64,000 nucleotides of DNA from Chthoniobacterales bacterium (GCA_025935755.1 JAICUQ010000001.1:40222-104221), one strand, 5' to 3'. Shown: positions 1 through 8,933, numbered from the stretch's first letter. The notes: generated by a model not told the origin, from the letters alone. Numbers and translations: made by a program.

Positions 1-237
1 CTGTCGCTCGACGCTGATGGTCACGACGCGCAAATCCATACGCACCATCCGATCGACGATCGGAATAAGAACAATCACGCCCGGACCTTTTGCGCCGAGC
101 AATTTTCCGAGGCGAAAAATCACGCCGCGCTCGTATTCGCGCAGGATCCGGATCGCCTGCGGAAAAATAATGATCGCAAGAATGATGATGGGCACGGCCC
201 AACTGAGCAATCGGGGAAACGCTTCGAGTAATTCCAT
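1..237 (-). CDS. Slipin / stomatin-like SPFH protein (partial, N-terminal end only)
   Basis: Reading the minus strand from an ATG at 235-237 gives a hydrophobic N-terminal membrane anchor (residues about 8-25, rich in I, L and V) followed by REYERGVIFRLGKLLGAKGP, the opening signature of SPFH-domain slipins. These are membrane-microdomain scaffold proteins, in bacteria often paired with an NfeD protease. The gene runs off the left edge, so only about 79 residues are visible. A strong ribosome binding site (AAAGGAGA, 243-250) sits 5 bases before the ATG. The mqnC stop is only 11 bases upstream, so the two are probably co-transcribed. An NfeD/ClpP-type protease gene, the usual partner, lies about 5 kb away on the other strand. 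Confidence 0.85.
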   Translation of the reverse strand, partial: MELLEAFPRLLSWAVPIIILAIIIFPQAIRILREYERGVIFRLGKLLGAKGPGVIVLIPIVDRMVRMDLRVVTISVERQ

Positions 238-248
238 GGCTGTCTCCT

Positions 249-1340
249 TTAATTCAACAGTTCGTACCAATTATTGCGCCGGCGCGGTTCGTAACCGGCA
301 TCGCGAATGAGCGATTCGATTTGCGCTGCATCCAGCCGAAATGTTGTGCCCGCGCTGCTAACCACATTTTCTTCCATCATCACCGAACCAAAATCATTCG
401 CGCCGTATCTCAGCGCGATCTGGCCAATGTTCGGTCCCTGTGTCACCCAGGAGCTTTGAATATTTTCAATGTTGTCCAGAAAGATTCGGGCTAGCGCTTG
501 CATGCGCAGGTACTCCGAGACACCAGTCGGCCGCGTCACTTTCAAAACCGTATGCTGCGGTTGGAAGGTCCAACAAATGAATGCCGTGAATCCGCCGCTG
601 CGATCCTGTTGCTCGCGAATCCGCTGTAAATGTTCGACGCGATCTTCGATTGTTTCGACGTGGCCGAACATCATTGTGGCGCTCGATTTCAACCCGAGCT
701 CATGCGCCACCTGCATTACCTCGAGCCATTGGTCACTGTTAATTTTTAAAGGGGCAATCCTCTTCCGAACCCGGTCCACGAGAATTTCGCCGCCGCCCCC
801 CGGGATGGAGCCGAGCCCGGCTGCCTTGAATTGCGCGATCACTTCGCGCAGCGGCATCCGGAATGTTTCCGCGAAATGTTGAAACTCCGGCGGACTAAAT
901 CCGTGGATATTGATGTGCGGATATTTTTCGCGGATGTGCCGTAGAAGATCGATGTACCATTTGAACTGCAATTTTGGATGATGGCCACCCTGCATCAGGA
1001 TTTGCACTCCGCCTGCAGCAGTAAGTTCGTCCAGTTTTTGATCCAGCTGCTCAAAGCTCAGCACGTAATGATCTTCATCGCGCTCGGTCCGATAAAACGC
1101 GCAGAACTTGCAGTAAACGTTGCAAACGTTCGTGTAATTGATGTTGCGATCGACGATGTAAGTTACGATCTCGCGGCCGCGGCCATCGTAGCTTCTGGCC
1201 TTTGCCAATTCGCGCCGCGCATTCGCAAGCGCTGCCAATTCCTCCAGTGGCCATCGATACAATTGCAGCACGTCGTCCCGAGAGATCCGCGCGCCTTCCA
1301 CGATTTTTTCCGTGAGCACATCTCGATTAAGTGAAACCAT
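249..1340 (-). CDS. mqnC: Cyclic dehypoxanthinyl futalosine synthase (radical SAM), MqnC
   Basis: This radical SAM enzyme cyclises dehypoxanthine futalosine in the futalosine route to menaquinone. The 363-residue protein has the [4Fe-4S]-binding CX3CX2C motif at Cys73, Cys77 and Cys80 in the family context NYTNVCNVYCKFCAFYR. The QGGHHP and HGFSPPE segments and the C-terminal GANDFGSVMMEENVVSSAG segment fit MqnC better than the related MqnE. Length is normal for the family. It is followed closely by the slipin gene. Upstream is a repeat-bearing gap and then a divergent oxidase gene. It implies respiration with menaquinone made without the MenF-MenB route. Confidence 0.93.
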   Translation of the reverse strand: MVSLNRDVLTEKIVEGARISRDDVLQLYRWPLEELAALANARRELAKARSYDGRGREIVTYIVDRNINYTNVCNVYCKFCAFYRTERDEDHYVLSFEQLDQKLDELTAAGGVQILMQGGHHPKLQFKWYIDLLRHIREKYPHINIHGFSPPEFQHFAETFRMPLREVIAQFKAAGLGSIPGGGGEILVDRVRKRIAPLKINSDQWLEVMQVAHELGLKSSATMMFGHVETIEDRVEHLQRIREQQDRSGGFTAFICWTFQPQHTVLKVTRPTGVSEYLRMQALARIFLDNIENIQSSWVTQGPNIGQIALRYGANDFGSVMMEENVVSSAGTTFRLDAAQIESLIRDAGYEPRRRNNWYELLN

Positions 1341-1388
1341 GGGAGATACATCTTAGACGCTGCGGAAAATTTGGCACGCACCAAACTC

Positions 1389-1444
1389 CAGGGCGTCCGC
1401 CGCGGCGGACGCCAGCGAGATCGGCGTCTCACAGAGACGCCCTG
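1389..1444. repeat. Intergenic double-hairpin repeat
   Basis: In the gap between divergent mqnC and the oxidase gene there is a perfect 10-bp inverted repeat (1392-1401 with 1404-1413, 2-base loop) followed by a perfect 8-bp one (1423-1430 with 1434-1441, loop ACA). The two are nested inside an outer pair, CAGGGCGTC at 1389-1397 and GACGCCCTG at 1436-1444. The layout resembles a mobile REP-like palindromic unit rather than a terminator, because there is no T-tract and both flanking genes read away from it. Confidence 0.7.
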
Positions 1445-1492
1445 TAATTCAAGCCTCCTTGTTTTTAGTCGTCGCGCTTACATCATGGTGAT

Positions 1493-2557
1493 GTGACAGA
1501 ACGAATTGCAATTATCGGTGCGGGCGTATCGGGGCTCACGTGTGGGGTAGTGCTTGCTGAGCACGGCTACCCCACCAGCATTTTCGCAAAACATACCGGG
1601 CAGCAAACAACCTCCGGTGCCGCTGCAGCGGTTTGGTTTCCCTACCATGTCGAACCGGCCGAAAGGGTGATTCCCCTGGCACTCAAAACGTACGACGTTC
1701 TTCTAGATCTCGCTCGGTTTGCCGAAACTGGTGTCTCCGTCATCGAGTCGAAGCAGTTCTTGCGCACCGGTGAAATCGAAATTCCGGATTGGGCCATTCC
1801 GCTGGGCGCTTCTGTCATCCCGAGCGCAGTCGAGGCTGCAACGGAGCAGACGAAGTCTCCGGGGGCAGGCTTTCAATCCCGCGACGTCACATTAAAGGTT
1901 TCTCTGCGGGATCCTTCGACTCCTCGCGCGTTCGCGGGATCCGCTCAGGATGACCATCAATTCGCCAGTGGCTTCTCGCTGCGTACTCCGCTCACAGACA
2001 CCACGATTTATCTCGACTATTTAGCCGTGCGCTTTCGCAAGGCTGGCGGGGAAATTCACGCCGATGTCTGCTTCGAAAAAATCGACGAAGTCGATGAAAA
2101 ATTCGACTTCGTGATCAACTGCGCAGGGATCGGTGCGCGCGAGCTTCTGCAAGACACCGATCTCGAGCCGCACCGCGGCCAGGTTGCAATTGTTTCAAAG
2201 ATTGAGGGTCTTTCCAGCGCGATTGTCTGCGATGACGAGCCGCTCATGTACGCGATCCCGCGCAAAAACGATTGTGTTTTCGGTGGAACCAACGAACTCA
2301 GCGACAACCTGTCTGCCGATTCCGTAACCACTTCTCGAATTGTCGCTGAATGCAGTCGAGTGCTGAACATCGAAAAACCCCGCGTCATCGCTGAGCGCGT
2401 CGGGCTGCGCCCGTTCCGAAGATCAGGCGTCCGCCTGGAGCGCGACCAGTCGGCTGATGGCCGCAGAGTCATTCACAATTACGGTCACGGCGGCGCTGGA
2501 TTCACACTCTCGTGGGGATGCGCGCGTGAAGTTCTCGACATTGCGCTGTCTAGTTAG
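1493..2557 (+). CDS. D-amino-acid oxidase-like FAD-dependent oxidoreductase with an in-frame repeat insertion
   Basis: The N-terminus has a Rossmann dinucleotide motif (IIGAGVSG, Gly9, Gly11, Gly14). The C-terminus has the D-amino-acid oxidase signature VIHNYGHGGAGFTLSWGCA, preceded by GLRPFRRSGVRLERDQ. The family oxidatively deaminates D-amino acids to keto acids using FAD. In a Gram-negative soil organism this may help use D-amino acids released from cell walls, which is inference. The start is a GTG at 1493. Residues about 107-155 are not family-like: they are the translation of a 144-bp palindromic repeat (1813-1956), exactly 48 codons, so the frame is kept. Whether the enzyme is still active is unknown. 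The 354-residue length is near the upper end of the family because of the insertion. Confidence 0.85.
   Translation: MTERIAIIGAGVSGLTCGVVLAEHGYPTSIFAKHTGQQTTSGAAAAVWFPYHVEPAERVIPLALKTYDVLLDLARFAETGVSVIESKQFLRTGEIEIPDWAIPLGASVIPSAVEAATEQTKSPGAGFQSRDVTLKVSLRDPSTPRAFAGSAQDDHQFASGFSLRTPLTDTTIYLDYLAVRFRKAGGEIHADVCFEKIDEVDEKFDFVINCAGIGARELLQDTDLEPHRGQVAIVSKIEGLSSAIVCDDEPLMYAIPRKNDCVFGGTNELSDNLSADSVTTSRIVAECSRVLNIEKPRVIAERVGLRPFRRSGVRLERDQSADGRRVIHNYGHGGAGFTLSWGCAREVLDIALSS
1813..1956. repeat. REP-like palindromic element inserted inside the oxidase gene
   Basis: The ends are near-perfect inverted repeats: TGTCATCCCGAGCG at 1813 and CGCTCAGGATGACCA ending at 1956. The same end sequences flank an intergenic element at 58696-58782. 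The element is 144 bp, a multiple of three, and has no stop in the oxidase frame, so it adds 48 residues. Internal GGATCC-centred palindromes occur near its right end. Confidence 0.75.
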
Positions 2558-2671
2558 TGCCCGTCACGCGTCTTGTTTGGGCGGCGCGCCGAAACGATGT
2601 TTTACCTAACGAGAATGGAACTTCGCGAATGCGAGAACGTCGACGGCCAGTGCGCGATACGCGAGCGCTAA

Positions 2672-3070
2672 CTACGTCAGTGCGATGCACTGAAAGGAAC
2701 TGACGACGTCGTCGGGACCCTTCTCCGCAAAGAAACTTTCGTAGTAGCCGGGGCCGAGGTCCCAATGCGGGCCTTTGTAATAATCATCGCGATAAAATCG
2801 CCACACACCGCTCACGACGATGACGCAGCTCATTCGGTCGTTCCAATAGTCGCCAACATAATGAAAACTGAGGTTGGTGCGTGCATAAGAACCTTTGAAG
2901 CCGATATGGTCGTAAAGGATCAGTTCAGGCAGACGGGTGATATCCTTAGTGGGTTCTATGTCGACCTTGCCCAGTGCAGAAGAGCGATAGCTCAGGGCGC
3001 CGAGGTTCCATTTCATATCGATGACGCACCCGTTATCGGGCGACAATTCAATTTTGGATAGTCGTGGCAT
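2672..3070 (-). CDS. Beta/gamma-crystallin-like small protein
   Basis: The 132-residue protein contains, at about residues 50-112, the pattern of a beta/gamma-crystallin domain: LILYDHIGFKGSYART, then a Greek-key-like stretch with WNDRMSCVIVVSGVWRFYRD and GPHWDLGPGYY. Bacterial members are often calcium-binding, stress-related or secreted. No obvious signal peptide is visible here. The aromatic D-x-x-F-K-G and L-G-P-G-x-Y elements are the main support. It is transcribed convergently with the oxidase gene and lies downstream of sodC on the same strand, with a 275-bp repeat-containing gap between them. Confidence 0.7.
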   Translation of the reverse strand: MPRLSKIELSPDNGCVIDMKWNLGALSYRSSALGKVDIEPTKDITRLPELILYDHIGFKGSYARTNLSFHYVGDYWNDRMSCVIVVSGVWRFYRDDYYKGPHWDLGPGYYESFFAEKGPDDVVSSFQCIALT

Positions 3071-3139
3071 AAGCGTGCAGGGGCGATGGTTTCCCGTAAT
3101 TTGATCAGATGAATTCTGCTCTGTCGAGCAAAGAGATTA

Positions 3140-3330
3140 ACTCCTCCCCCGGAGCTGTGGATCGGCGCGTGCAAAAGCGGCGCAACAGCGCCGCAGTCCA
3201 AAACGTGGCCGTCGTTCAGGAGGTATCTTCGGCTTCGCTTTTTGGAGTGCGCCGGTGCTCCGGCGGCTTTCCGGGCTATACCGCACCACCAGCGTGGGTT
3301 GTTAGCCACCGCAAGCCGGCGACCGCTATC
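3140..3330. repeat. Degenerate intergenic hairpin repeat between sodC and the crystallin-like gene
   Basis: This stretch has no convincing gene. It holds a perfect 7-bp stem (3177-3183 with 3188-3194, loop AACA), followed by GC-rich short palindromes around GCCGGTGCTCCGGC. Its composition resembles the other repeat-bearing gaps in the window. Short open frames across it on both strands have no recognisable protein pattern. Confidence 0.5.
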
Positions 3331-3345
3331 AGTCGGGTTCTGTAA

Positions 3346-3894
3346 CTATTGACCTTTTGCCCAGCCGATCACACCACACGCAATGCGCGCGCCTGAATCG
3401 CCGGATGGTTGAGTCTTCAGATCGTCCGGTTTTGCGTGGACAACGACCGAGCGGCCAATCGCCGATTTCGCATCGTTCGCCAGCGAAATCTGATGATCTA
3501 CGTAATCGAGCTTCGCATTGCCGGAAGCGTCCGCCTCCACATTGCCCATGTCACCCTCGTGCCGCGCGGCTGCGTCAGGCCCGGCATGGGGTTGGTTGCT
3601 GGGATTGAAATGCGCGCCAGCGGAGCTGCCATCGGCTGCACTGCAATCGCCAAACTCATGGACATGGAAACCGTGGTTGCCGGGCGTGAGCCCGGAAATT
3701 TCCGCGTGCACCCGCACTCCACCAGCAACGGGCGTGAATGTTACGGTTCCGCTGACTTTGTTGCCGGCGATGGGATGCAACACTGCAATGCCCTTTGCTG
3801 CCACGGATTTCTCCGCGGGTGTTTGCGCCAGCGCGATCAAACCGGTGAATGCTGCAAGCACGAGCCCGATGAAGAAAGGTTTGAATGTGTTCAT
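3346..3894 (-). CDS. sodC: Periplasmic Cu/Zn superoxide dismutase
   Basis: This enzyme dismutates superoxide in the periplasm. After an N-terminal signal-like segment ending in LIALAQ, the protein shows the full metal-site pattern. In the 182-residue version the copper ligands are His77, His79 and His153, the bridging residue is His95, and the zinc ligands are His103, His112 and Asp115. Cys84 and Cys173 can form the conserved disulfide. The core motif is GFHVHEFGDC. I chose the ATG at 3892-3894. A GTG seven codons upstream (3915) is possible but would lengthen the charged part of the signal sequence. Length is usual for bacterial SodC. Confidence 0.93.
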   Translation of the reverse strand: MNTFKPFFIGLVLAAFTGLIALAQTPAEKSVAAKGIAVLHPIAGNKVSGTVTFTPVAGGVRVHAEISGLTPGNHGFHVHEFGDCSAADGSSAGAHFNPSNQPHAGPDAAARHEGDMGNVEADASGNAKLDYVDHQISLANDAKSAIGRSVVVHAKPDDLKTQPSGDSGARIACGVIGWAKGQ

Positions 3895-4028
3895 ATTAGC
3901 ATTTGTATTTCGCACGAGTCGGCGCGTCCAGTCGCATCAAAGTTGGCGGCGCGGGTAATACCAAACTTGGACGACAACCCGGTGATGCGGACGCTCACTC
4001 ACCCCGACGAGCAAGCTGCGCGATTGCC

Positions 4029-4262
4029 CTAAGCGCGATCTTTCAATTGCGTCGCGCCTGACGTCCGTGCGCAGTGGACGCAGCAAAAGATGTTTCCATC
4101 CGCTTCCACACCGTGACCAACAATGCGGCAGTTGCAGTGCGGGCAAACAGGCGCCAGCGCGTGGATCGCGCACTCGAAGCTATCGAAGGTGTGACGTTCT
4201 CCGCCAATGACAACTTCAAACGCCTTGTCATAATCGTTCTCGCAAACTTCACATGTAGCCAT
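4029..4262 (-). CDS. Small Cys-rich putative zinc-binding protein
   Basis: This 77-residue protein has three Cys clusters: CEVC at residues 4-7, CPHC at about 40-43 and CCVHC at about 60-64, with interspersed His (HTFDSFECAIHAL). The arrangement suggests a double zinc ribbon or treble clef. I recognise the pattern as a widespread uncharacterised bacterial family and cannot assign a function. It sits upstream of sodC on the same strand with a 134-bp gap, so a shared link to metal or oxidative stress is possible but unproven. The codon pattern and conserved motif argue that it is real despite its size. Confidence 0.75.
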   Translation of the reverse strand: MATCEVCENDYDKAFEVVIGGERHTFDSFECAIHALAPVCPHCNCRIVGHGVEADGNIFCCVHCARTSGATQLKDRA

Positions 4263-4506
4263 ACAGAATTCCTTCGCGCGAGATGGGGCTCGCGGCGGTG
4301 TACATTTTCCGTTGCAAATGGAATTCAGCGGCCAACCGCAGGCATCTCAGGGCTGCGCGCAAAATTAGCCTCCGGAACTCCGGTCCAGCGGTGAGTGTGC
4401 CGGGTCCGTTCGTTACCCTTACGCTACAGCGCGAAGCCAAAGAGCAGCGCGTCTTCCGCCAGTAGAGATGACTCGGGAAAGTGATACTTTTGACCGGAGA
4501 CACGCC

Positions 4507-4992
4507 ATGGAGATACCGAAACAACTGATCGATTGCTTGAATGAATACAAGGCGCCGTACGAAACTTTACGCCACTCCGAGGCAGTCACGGCCCAACGAA
4601 TCGCTCAAGCCGAGCACATCAAGGGCCGGCATCAAGCGAAAGTCGTGATGCTGAAATCTGCGGATCAATATTTGATGGCCGTGCTGTCAGCAGATCACCA
4701 CATCGACATGGAAAAAATTGAGAGGACGATCGGAAAACCTGTCTCTCTTGCCAGGGAAACTGAATTCAAATCACTGTTCCCGGATTCCGTGATCGGAGCG
4801 ATGCCTCCGTTTGGGAATCTTTACGGTCTGCAGACTTACGTCGACAAAGATCTGGCCGAACAAGACTATATCGTGTTCGAAGCCGGCACTCACACTGACG
4901 GCATAAAAATGAGCTACAGCGATTATGCCCGGATCGTGAAGCCAACGGTGGGAGATCTGGCGATTAAACTTCACCCCATGAAAGGAGCTTGA
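4507..4992 (+). CDS. YbaK/EbsC-type aminoacyl-tRNA deacylase domain protein
   Basis: The protein is about 161 residues and is a stand-alone YbaK-like editing domain: KVVMLKSADQYLMAVLSADHHID, the RETEFKSLFPD segment and the GAMPPFGNLYGLQTYVD segment fit the family. Related proteins hydrolyse mischarged Cys- or Ala/Pro-tRNAs in the cytoplasm; the substrate here cannot be read from sequence. I chose the ATG at 4507, which has a GGAG 8 bases upstream, over an in-frame ATG at 4468. It ends 7 bases before the NfeD-type protease gene, so the two are probably one transcript. Confidence 0.82.
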   Translation: MEIPKQLIDCLNEYKAPYETLRHSEAVTAQRIAQAEHIKGRHQAKVVMLKSADQYLMAVLSADHHIDMEKIERTIGKPVSLARETEFKSLFPDSVIGAMPPFGNLYGLQTYVDKDLAEQDYIVFEAGTHTDGIKMSYSDYARIVKPTVGDLAIKLHPMKGA

Positions 4993-4999
4993 GCTGACG

Positions 5000-6361
5000 A
5001 TGGGTAGCGGAGCTCTGCGACGCCGATCGAAGGAATGCGAGCGTTATTCGCGAGCTCCCGGAGCTCGTCCCTCCATTTGCGTCCTTGCTCTGCTGCTCTG
5101 TCTCGCCAGCGCATCGGCGTCGGAGGCTTTGGCTGCGGATAAAGTTGGTTTCATCAACGTCGACGGCGCGATCGGGCCTGCGACAGCAAGTTATATTTCG
5201 CGAAGCATCGAAGAAGCGAAGGCACAAAATGTCGGCTGCCTGGTGATTCAGCTTAATACGCCGGGCGGTCTGCTCGATTCGACGCAGAAAATCGTGCAAA
5301 GCTTCCTCGGCTCTCCGGTGCCGATCGTCGTGTATGTTGCGCCGACTGGCGCGACGGCAACCAGCGCCGGCTGTTTTATTACGCTCGCGGCGAATGTCGC
5401 CGCAATGGCGCCCGCCACCACGATCGGCGCGGCGCATCCGGTTTCCATCGGCGGTTTCCCTGGCGGCGGCGAAGAAAAGCCCGACGAAACCATGAAGCAG
5501 AAGCTTGAGAACTTTTCCGTCAGCTACATGGAAACCATCGCGGGCAAGCGGCAGCGCAACGTTGAATGGGCAAAGTCCGCCGTAAAAGAGAGCGCTTCGA
5601 TCACCGCGCAGAAGGCGCTGGAATTGAAAGTCATTGATTTGATCGCGACCGATATGAACGATCTCCTCCAAAAACTGAACGGACGTGTCGTGGAGGGAAA
5701 ACCGCTGAACACTAGCGGGGCGCAAGTGATTGAGATTAAGATGTCGCCGGCCGAGCGTGTATTTCAAAAGCTGTGGCGACCGGAAGTCATGTTCATCCTT
5801 ATGCTGGTCGCGATCTACGGAATCATCGGAGAACTGAGTTCGCCCGGAGCAATTCTTCCCGGCGTGGTGGGAGCGATTGCGTTGATTCTGGCGCTTTATC
5901 TGGCGGCGATCCTGCCGGTCAACGTGGCGGGACTCGTTCTAATCGCGCTGGCGACGGCTCTTTTCATCTTTGATTTATACACGCCTACACACGGGGTGCT
6001 CACGGTGGGCGGAATTATTGCGTTTCTGATCGGCTCGCTCATGCTATTTAATCGAGCAGATCCACTTTTTCGTTTGTCATTGAGCTTCATCATTCCTGCA
6101 ACACTCGTCACCGCGGCCTTCTTCGTTTTTGTCATCGGAAAAGGAGTGCGCGCACAAATGCTGCCGATAAAAGTTGGTAAAGAAACGCTTATCGGAAGAA
6201 CTGTGACCACCGTAACTCCGGTTGATTCGCGCAACGGGAGAATTTTTGTCGAAGGCGAATACTGGAACGCGGTCAGCGATTCACCAATTGGAAAAGACGA
6301 AGAAGCTGAGATTACGGCGGTGCAGGGCTTAACCTTGAAATTGAAGAGAAGACCTCATTGA
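5000..6361 (+). CDS. NfeD-family membrane serine protease (ClpP-like domain plus NfeD domain)
   Basis: A signal or anchor segment (residues about 25-46) precedes a ClpP/crotonase-fold protease domain with LNTPGGLLDST and the nucleophile region ATSAGCFI (Ser122). Then come about five membrane helices (residues about 255-375) and a C-terminal OB-fold-like NfeD domain ending at 453. Long-form NfeD proteins partner with slipin/stomatin scaffolds and cleave membrane protein segments. The slipin fragment at the left edge of this window could be the partner. It is packed 7 bases behind the YbaK-type gene. The first residues are charged and unusual, so the true start could lie slightly downstream. 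Confidence 0.87.
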   Translation: MGSGALRRRSKECERYSRAPGARPSICVLALLLCLASASASEALAADKVGFINVDGAIGPATASYISRSIEEAKAQNVGCLVIQLNTPGGLLDSTQKIVQSFLGSPVPIVVYVAPTGATATSAGCFITLAANVAAMAPATTIGAAHPVSIGGFPGGGEEKPDETMKQKLENFSVSYMETIAGKRQRNVEWAKSAVKESASITAQKALELKVIDLIATDMNDLLQKLNGRVVEGKPLNTSGAQVIEIKMSPAERVFQKLWRPEVMFILMLVAIYGIIGELSSPGAILPGVVGAIALILALYLAAILPVNVAGLVLIALATALFIFDLYTPTHGVLTVGGIIAFLIGSLMLFNRADPLFRLSLSFIIPATLVTAAFFVFVIGKGVRAQMLPIKVGKETLIGRTVTTVTPVDSRNGRIFVEGEYWNAVSDSPIGKDEEAEITAVQGLTLKLKRRPH

Positions 6362-6544
6362 GAACATCAATGCACGCAACAAATCTGGATGAGGATGGGT
6401 TGTATGCAGGGAGACGTAGGCTGAACGAGAACCCGACTCCTGAAGGCTTAATGAAAAATCTCGCCTTGACGATTGCGGTCTTATTTCCGATATAGGCGCC
6501 TGTCCTGCGTCGGTTTGGGTTGCGTGGGGCTGCGCTTCTGACAT

Positions 6545-8878
6545 ATGCAACGTTTTTGTGGATGGATGCGCCCCCCGCCGATTGCGATCTGGGTCGCCTC
6601 CTTTTGTACGCTTTTTACTGCCATAGTGGTCCGGGCACAGGCGCCTCCGTCGGCTCCCGGTCCGCCCGTGATCCGTTCCCTCGAGGTCCAGTACACAGGG
6701 CCCGCAACGATTAGCAAAGAGCGGATTCTGGCGCAGATGCGCACAAAAGTCGGCCAGGTGTATTCGAACGAAATCGTGCAGGAAGACATCAAGACGCTGT
6801 ACAAAACCGGCTACATTCGAAACGTCCGAATCTATGCGCAGCCAGAAGGGGATGGCGTGAAGGTGATTGTTGCCGTGCAGACCCGCGCGATTGTGCGCGA
6901 AATCGAAATTACCGGCGCGGAACGGGTCAAACCAAAAAGACTGCGCAAAGAAATCAAAGTGCAGCTCAATCATGCGGTTGACGAACAGGCACTCGAGGAA
7001 TCCCGCGAAAAAATGATTGAAGTTTACCAGTCGCACGGATTCAACGACGTCACGATTGAATTCCGCGTAGATCCAATCGACGAGAAGCGCGGCACCGCGC
7101 GTGTCGTTTTCAGTGTTAACGAAGGCGTTAGAGGTGCGATAAGCCAGGTTCGTTTTGAGGGCAACGCGCACATTAAGACTGCCACACTGCGCAAACAGAT
7201 GAAAACCCGCGGCAGATCCCTCATCTATTTCATGGATAAGACGGGCCGGTTGGATGAAGTGCAGTTAGAGCAGGACCTCGATAAAATCCGCGAATATTAC
7301 CAAAACCACGGCTTCATCGACGTGGAAATAAAAGAGGTGCGTAAAGATCGCACTCCGAAGGGCCCGATGATTATCACGATCGTGATAGTGGAGGGTCCAC
7401 AATATCATGTCCGTAACCTCGCAATTACCGGTTACCAGCACAGCTCCGAGAAATTGATTCGCGCCTTTCTAAAAATGAAAGAGGGCAGCGTTTATTCGCC
7501 AAAGCAACTGCATGATGACGCCAAGGCGGTGGCCGACGCGTACGGCAGCGGAGGCTACGTCGATCTGGTGATTACACCCGAGGCGATACCGGCCGGACCA
7601 ACTCTCGTCGACATTCACTACAACATCGATGAGGGCACGCGCTCGTTTGTGAACCGGATAGATATTCAGGGCAACACCCGCACAAAGGACAAGGTTATCC
7701 GTCGCGAAGTGCTGGTCGCTCCGGGAGACGTTTTCAACACGGTTCGTGTAGACACTACGAAGAAGCGTCTGGAAAACCTGGGTTACTTCGCGAAAGTCGA
7801 GACGTATCCCGAGGATACAGATATACCCGGTCGGAAAGATCTGACGATCCTCGTCCGCGAAAAGCGCACCGGTTCACTTAGCTTTGGAGGTGGCTTCAGC
7901 ACGGTCGATAAATTGGTTGGGTTCGCGGAACTTACCCAGGGCAATTTCGATCTGTTTAACTGGCCGTCGTTTACTGGCGGCGGGCAGAAGTTCCGTTTGC
8001 GTCTCCAATACGGCACCGAGCGTAAAGATTTTATTCTGGCGATTACAGAACCATATTTGTTCGACCGGCGCCTCGCGCTCACTGGCCAGGCCTTTTACAC
8101 CGAAGCGAATTACCTGAGTTCTCAGTATGACCAGCGTAATTACGGATTCACGTTCGAGATACGCAAGCCGATCGGCACTAACATGTATGGAACGTTGGGG
8201 TACACCCTGCAGGACATCGACATTTTCAACGTGGATCCCAGTGCGTCTGTATTCATCCTGTCCCAGGCTGGGTCGACCGTCGAAAGCAAAATCTTCTCCA
8301 GCCTCGTTTTCGATACGCGTGACAACCCGTTGCTCACTCGTAAAGGACAACGAGTAACTCTTTCTCCGACTCTCACCGGTGGATTTCTTGGAGGTGACAC
8401 GCAGGTTTACGGACTCGATTTGGAAGGATCACAGTATTTCCATCTGCCATGGGACACCATCCTGCTGATCAATGGGGAAATCGCGACGGTGAGCCAATGG
8501 GGAGCCGGCACCGACGTGCCAATTTACGAGCGGCTTTTCCTCGGCGGCTCAAACAACCTGCGAGGCTTCCCGTTCCGGGAAGTGGGACCAAAGGATGAAA
8601 ACGGCGAACCGGAAGGGGGCCAATCCATGGCGCGCACCACGATCGAGTGGACTTTCCCGATCATCGAAAAAGCACGGGGCGCAGTTTTCTACGACATGGG
8701 ATTTGTGAATAGCGACGCGTGGTCTTTTGGTTTCAACAACATGGCCTCGGATATCGGCGTCGGACTTCGGCTTGATCTGCCCATCGGTCCACTACGCCTT
8801 GATTATGGATACCCGATCATGCGTGACGGCTATCACGGTGGCGGCCATTTCAACTTCAATGTGGGTTATCAATTTTGA
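6545..8878 (+). CDS. bamA: Outer-membrane protein assembly factor BamA
   Basis: This is the core subunit of the beta-barrel assembly machine in the outer membrane. The 777-residue protein has an N-terminal signal sequence (to about residue 34), about five POTRA repeats (residues about 45-400, for example QVRFEGNAHIKTATLRKQM and RIDIQGNTRTKDKVIRREV), and a 16-strand barrel domain. The barrel contains the conserved RGF (NNLRGFPFREVGP) and ends with a terminal Phe (FNVGYQF), the usual assembly signal. It stands directly upstream of a Skp/OmpH-type chaperone gene, the classical arrangement, with a terminator after that gene. The 183 bases before the start hold no gene I can support. Confidence 0.95.
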   Translation: MQRFCGWMRPPPIAIWVASFCTLFTAIVVRAQAPPSAPGPPVIRSLEVQYTGPATISKERILAQMRTKVGQVYSNEIVQEDIKTLYKTGYIRNVRIYAQPEGDGVKVIVAVQTRAIVREIEITGAERVKPKRLRKEIKVQLNHAVDEQALEESREKMIEVYQSHGFNDVTIEFRVDPIDEKRGTARVVFSVNEGVRGAISQVRFEGNAHIKTATLRKQMKTRGRSLIYFMDKTGRLDEVQLEQDLDKIREYYQNHGFIDVEIKEVRKDRTPKGPMIITIVIVEGPQYHVRNLAITGYQHSSEKLIRAFLKMKEGSVYSPKQLHDDAKAVADAYGSGGYVDLVITPEAIPAGPTLVDIHYNIDEGTRSFVNRIDIQGNTRTKDKVIRREVLVAPGDVFNTVRVDTTKKRLENLGYFAKVETYPEDTDIPGRKDLTILVREKRTGSLSFGGGFSTVDKLVGFAELTQGNFDLFNWPSFTGGGQKFRLRLQYGTERKDFILAITEPYLFDRRLALTGQAFYTEANYLSSQYDQRNYGFTFEIRKPIGTNMYGTLGYTLQDIDIFNVDPSASVFILSQAGSTVESKIFSSLVFDTRDNPLLTRKGQRVTLSPTLTGGFLGGDTQVYGLDLEGSQYFHLPWDTILLINGEIATVSQWGAGTDVPIYERLFLGGSNNLRGFPFREVGPKDENGEPEGGQSMARTTIEWTFPIIEKARGAVFYDMGFVNSDAWSFGFNNMASDIGVGLRLDLPIGPLRLDYGYPIMRDGYHGGGHFNFNVGYQF

Positions 8879-8933
8879 ACGAATATATCAGGTTGCAGTC
8901 TAACGCGTTTCGTCCACCATATCCTCTGTTTCT

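Noticed and set aside
17..310. Plus-strand frame at the left edge
   Set aside because: It is the antisense shadow of the slipin N-terminus, which has a clear family signature and ribosome binding site.
3109..3345. Short frames in the sodC-crystallin gap
   Set aside because: They run across hairpin repeats and show no protein pattern.
6370..6495. 41-codon frame between the NfeD-type gene and bamA
   Set aside because: No ribosome binding site or family pattern; the ending resembles random sequence.
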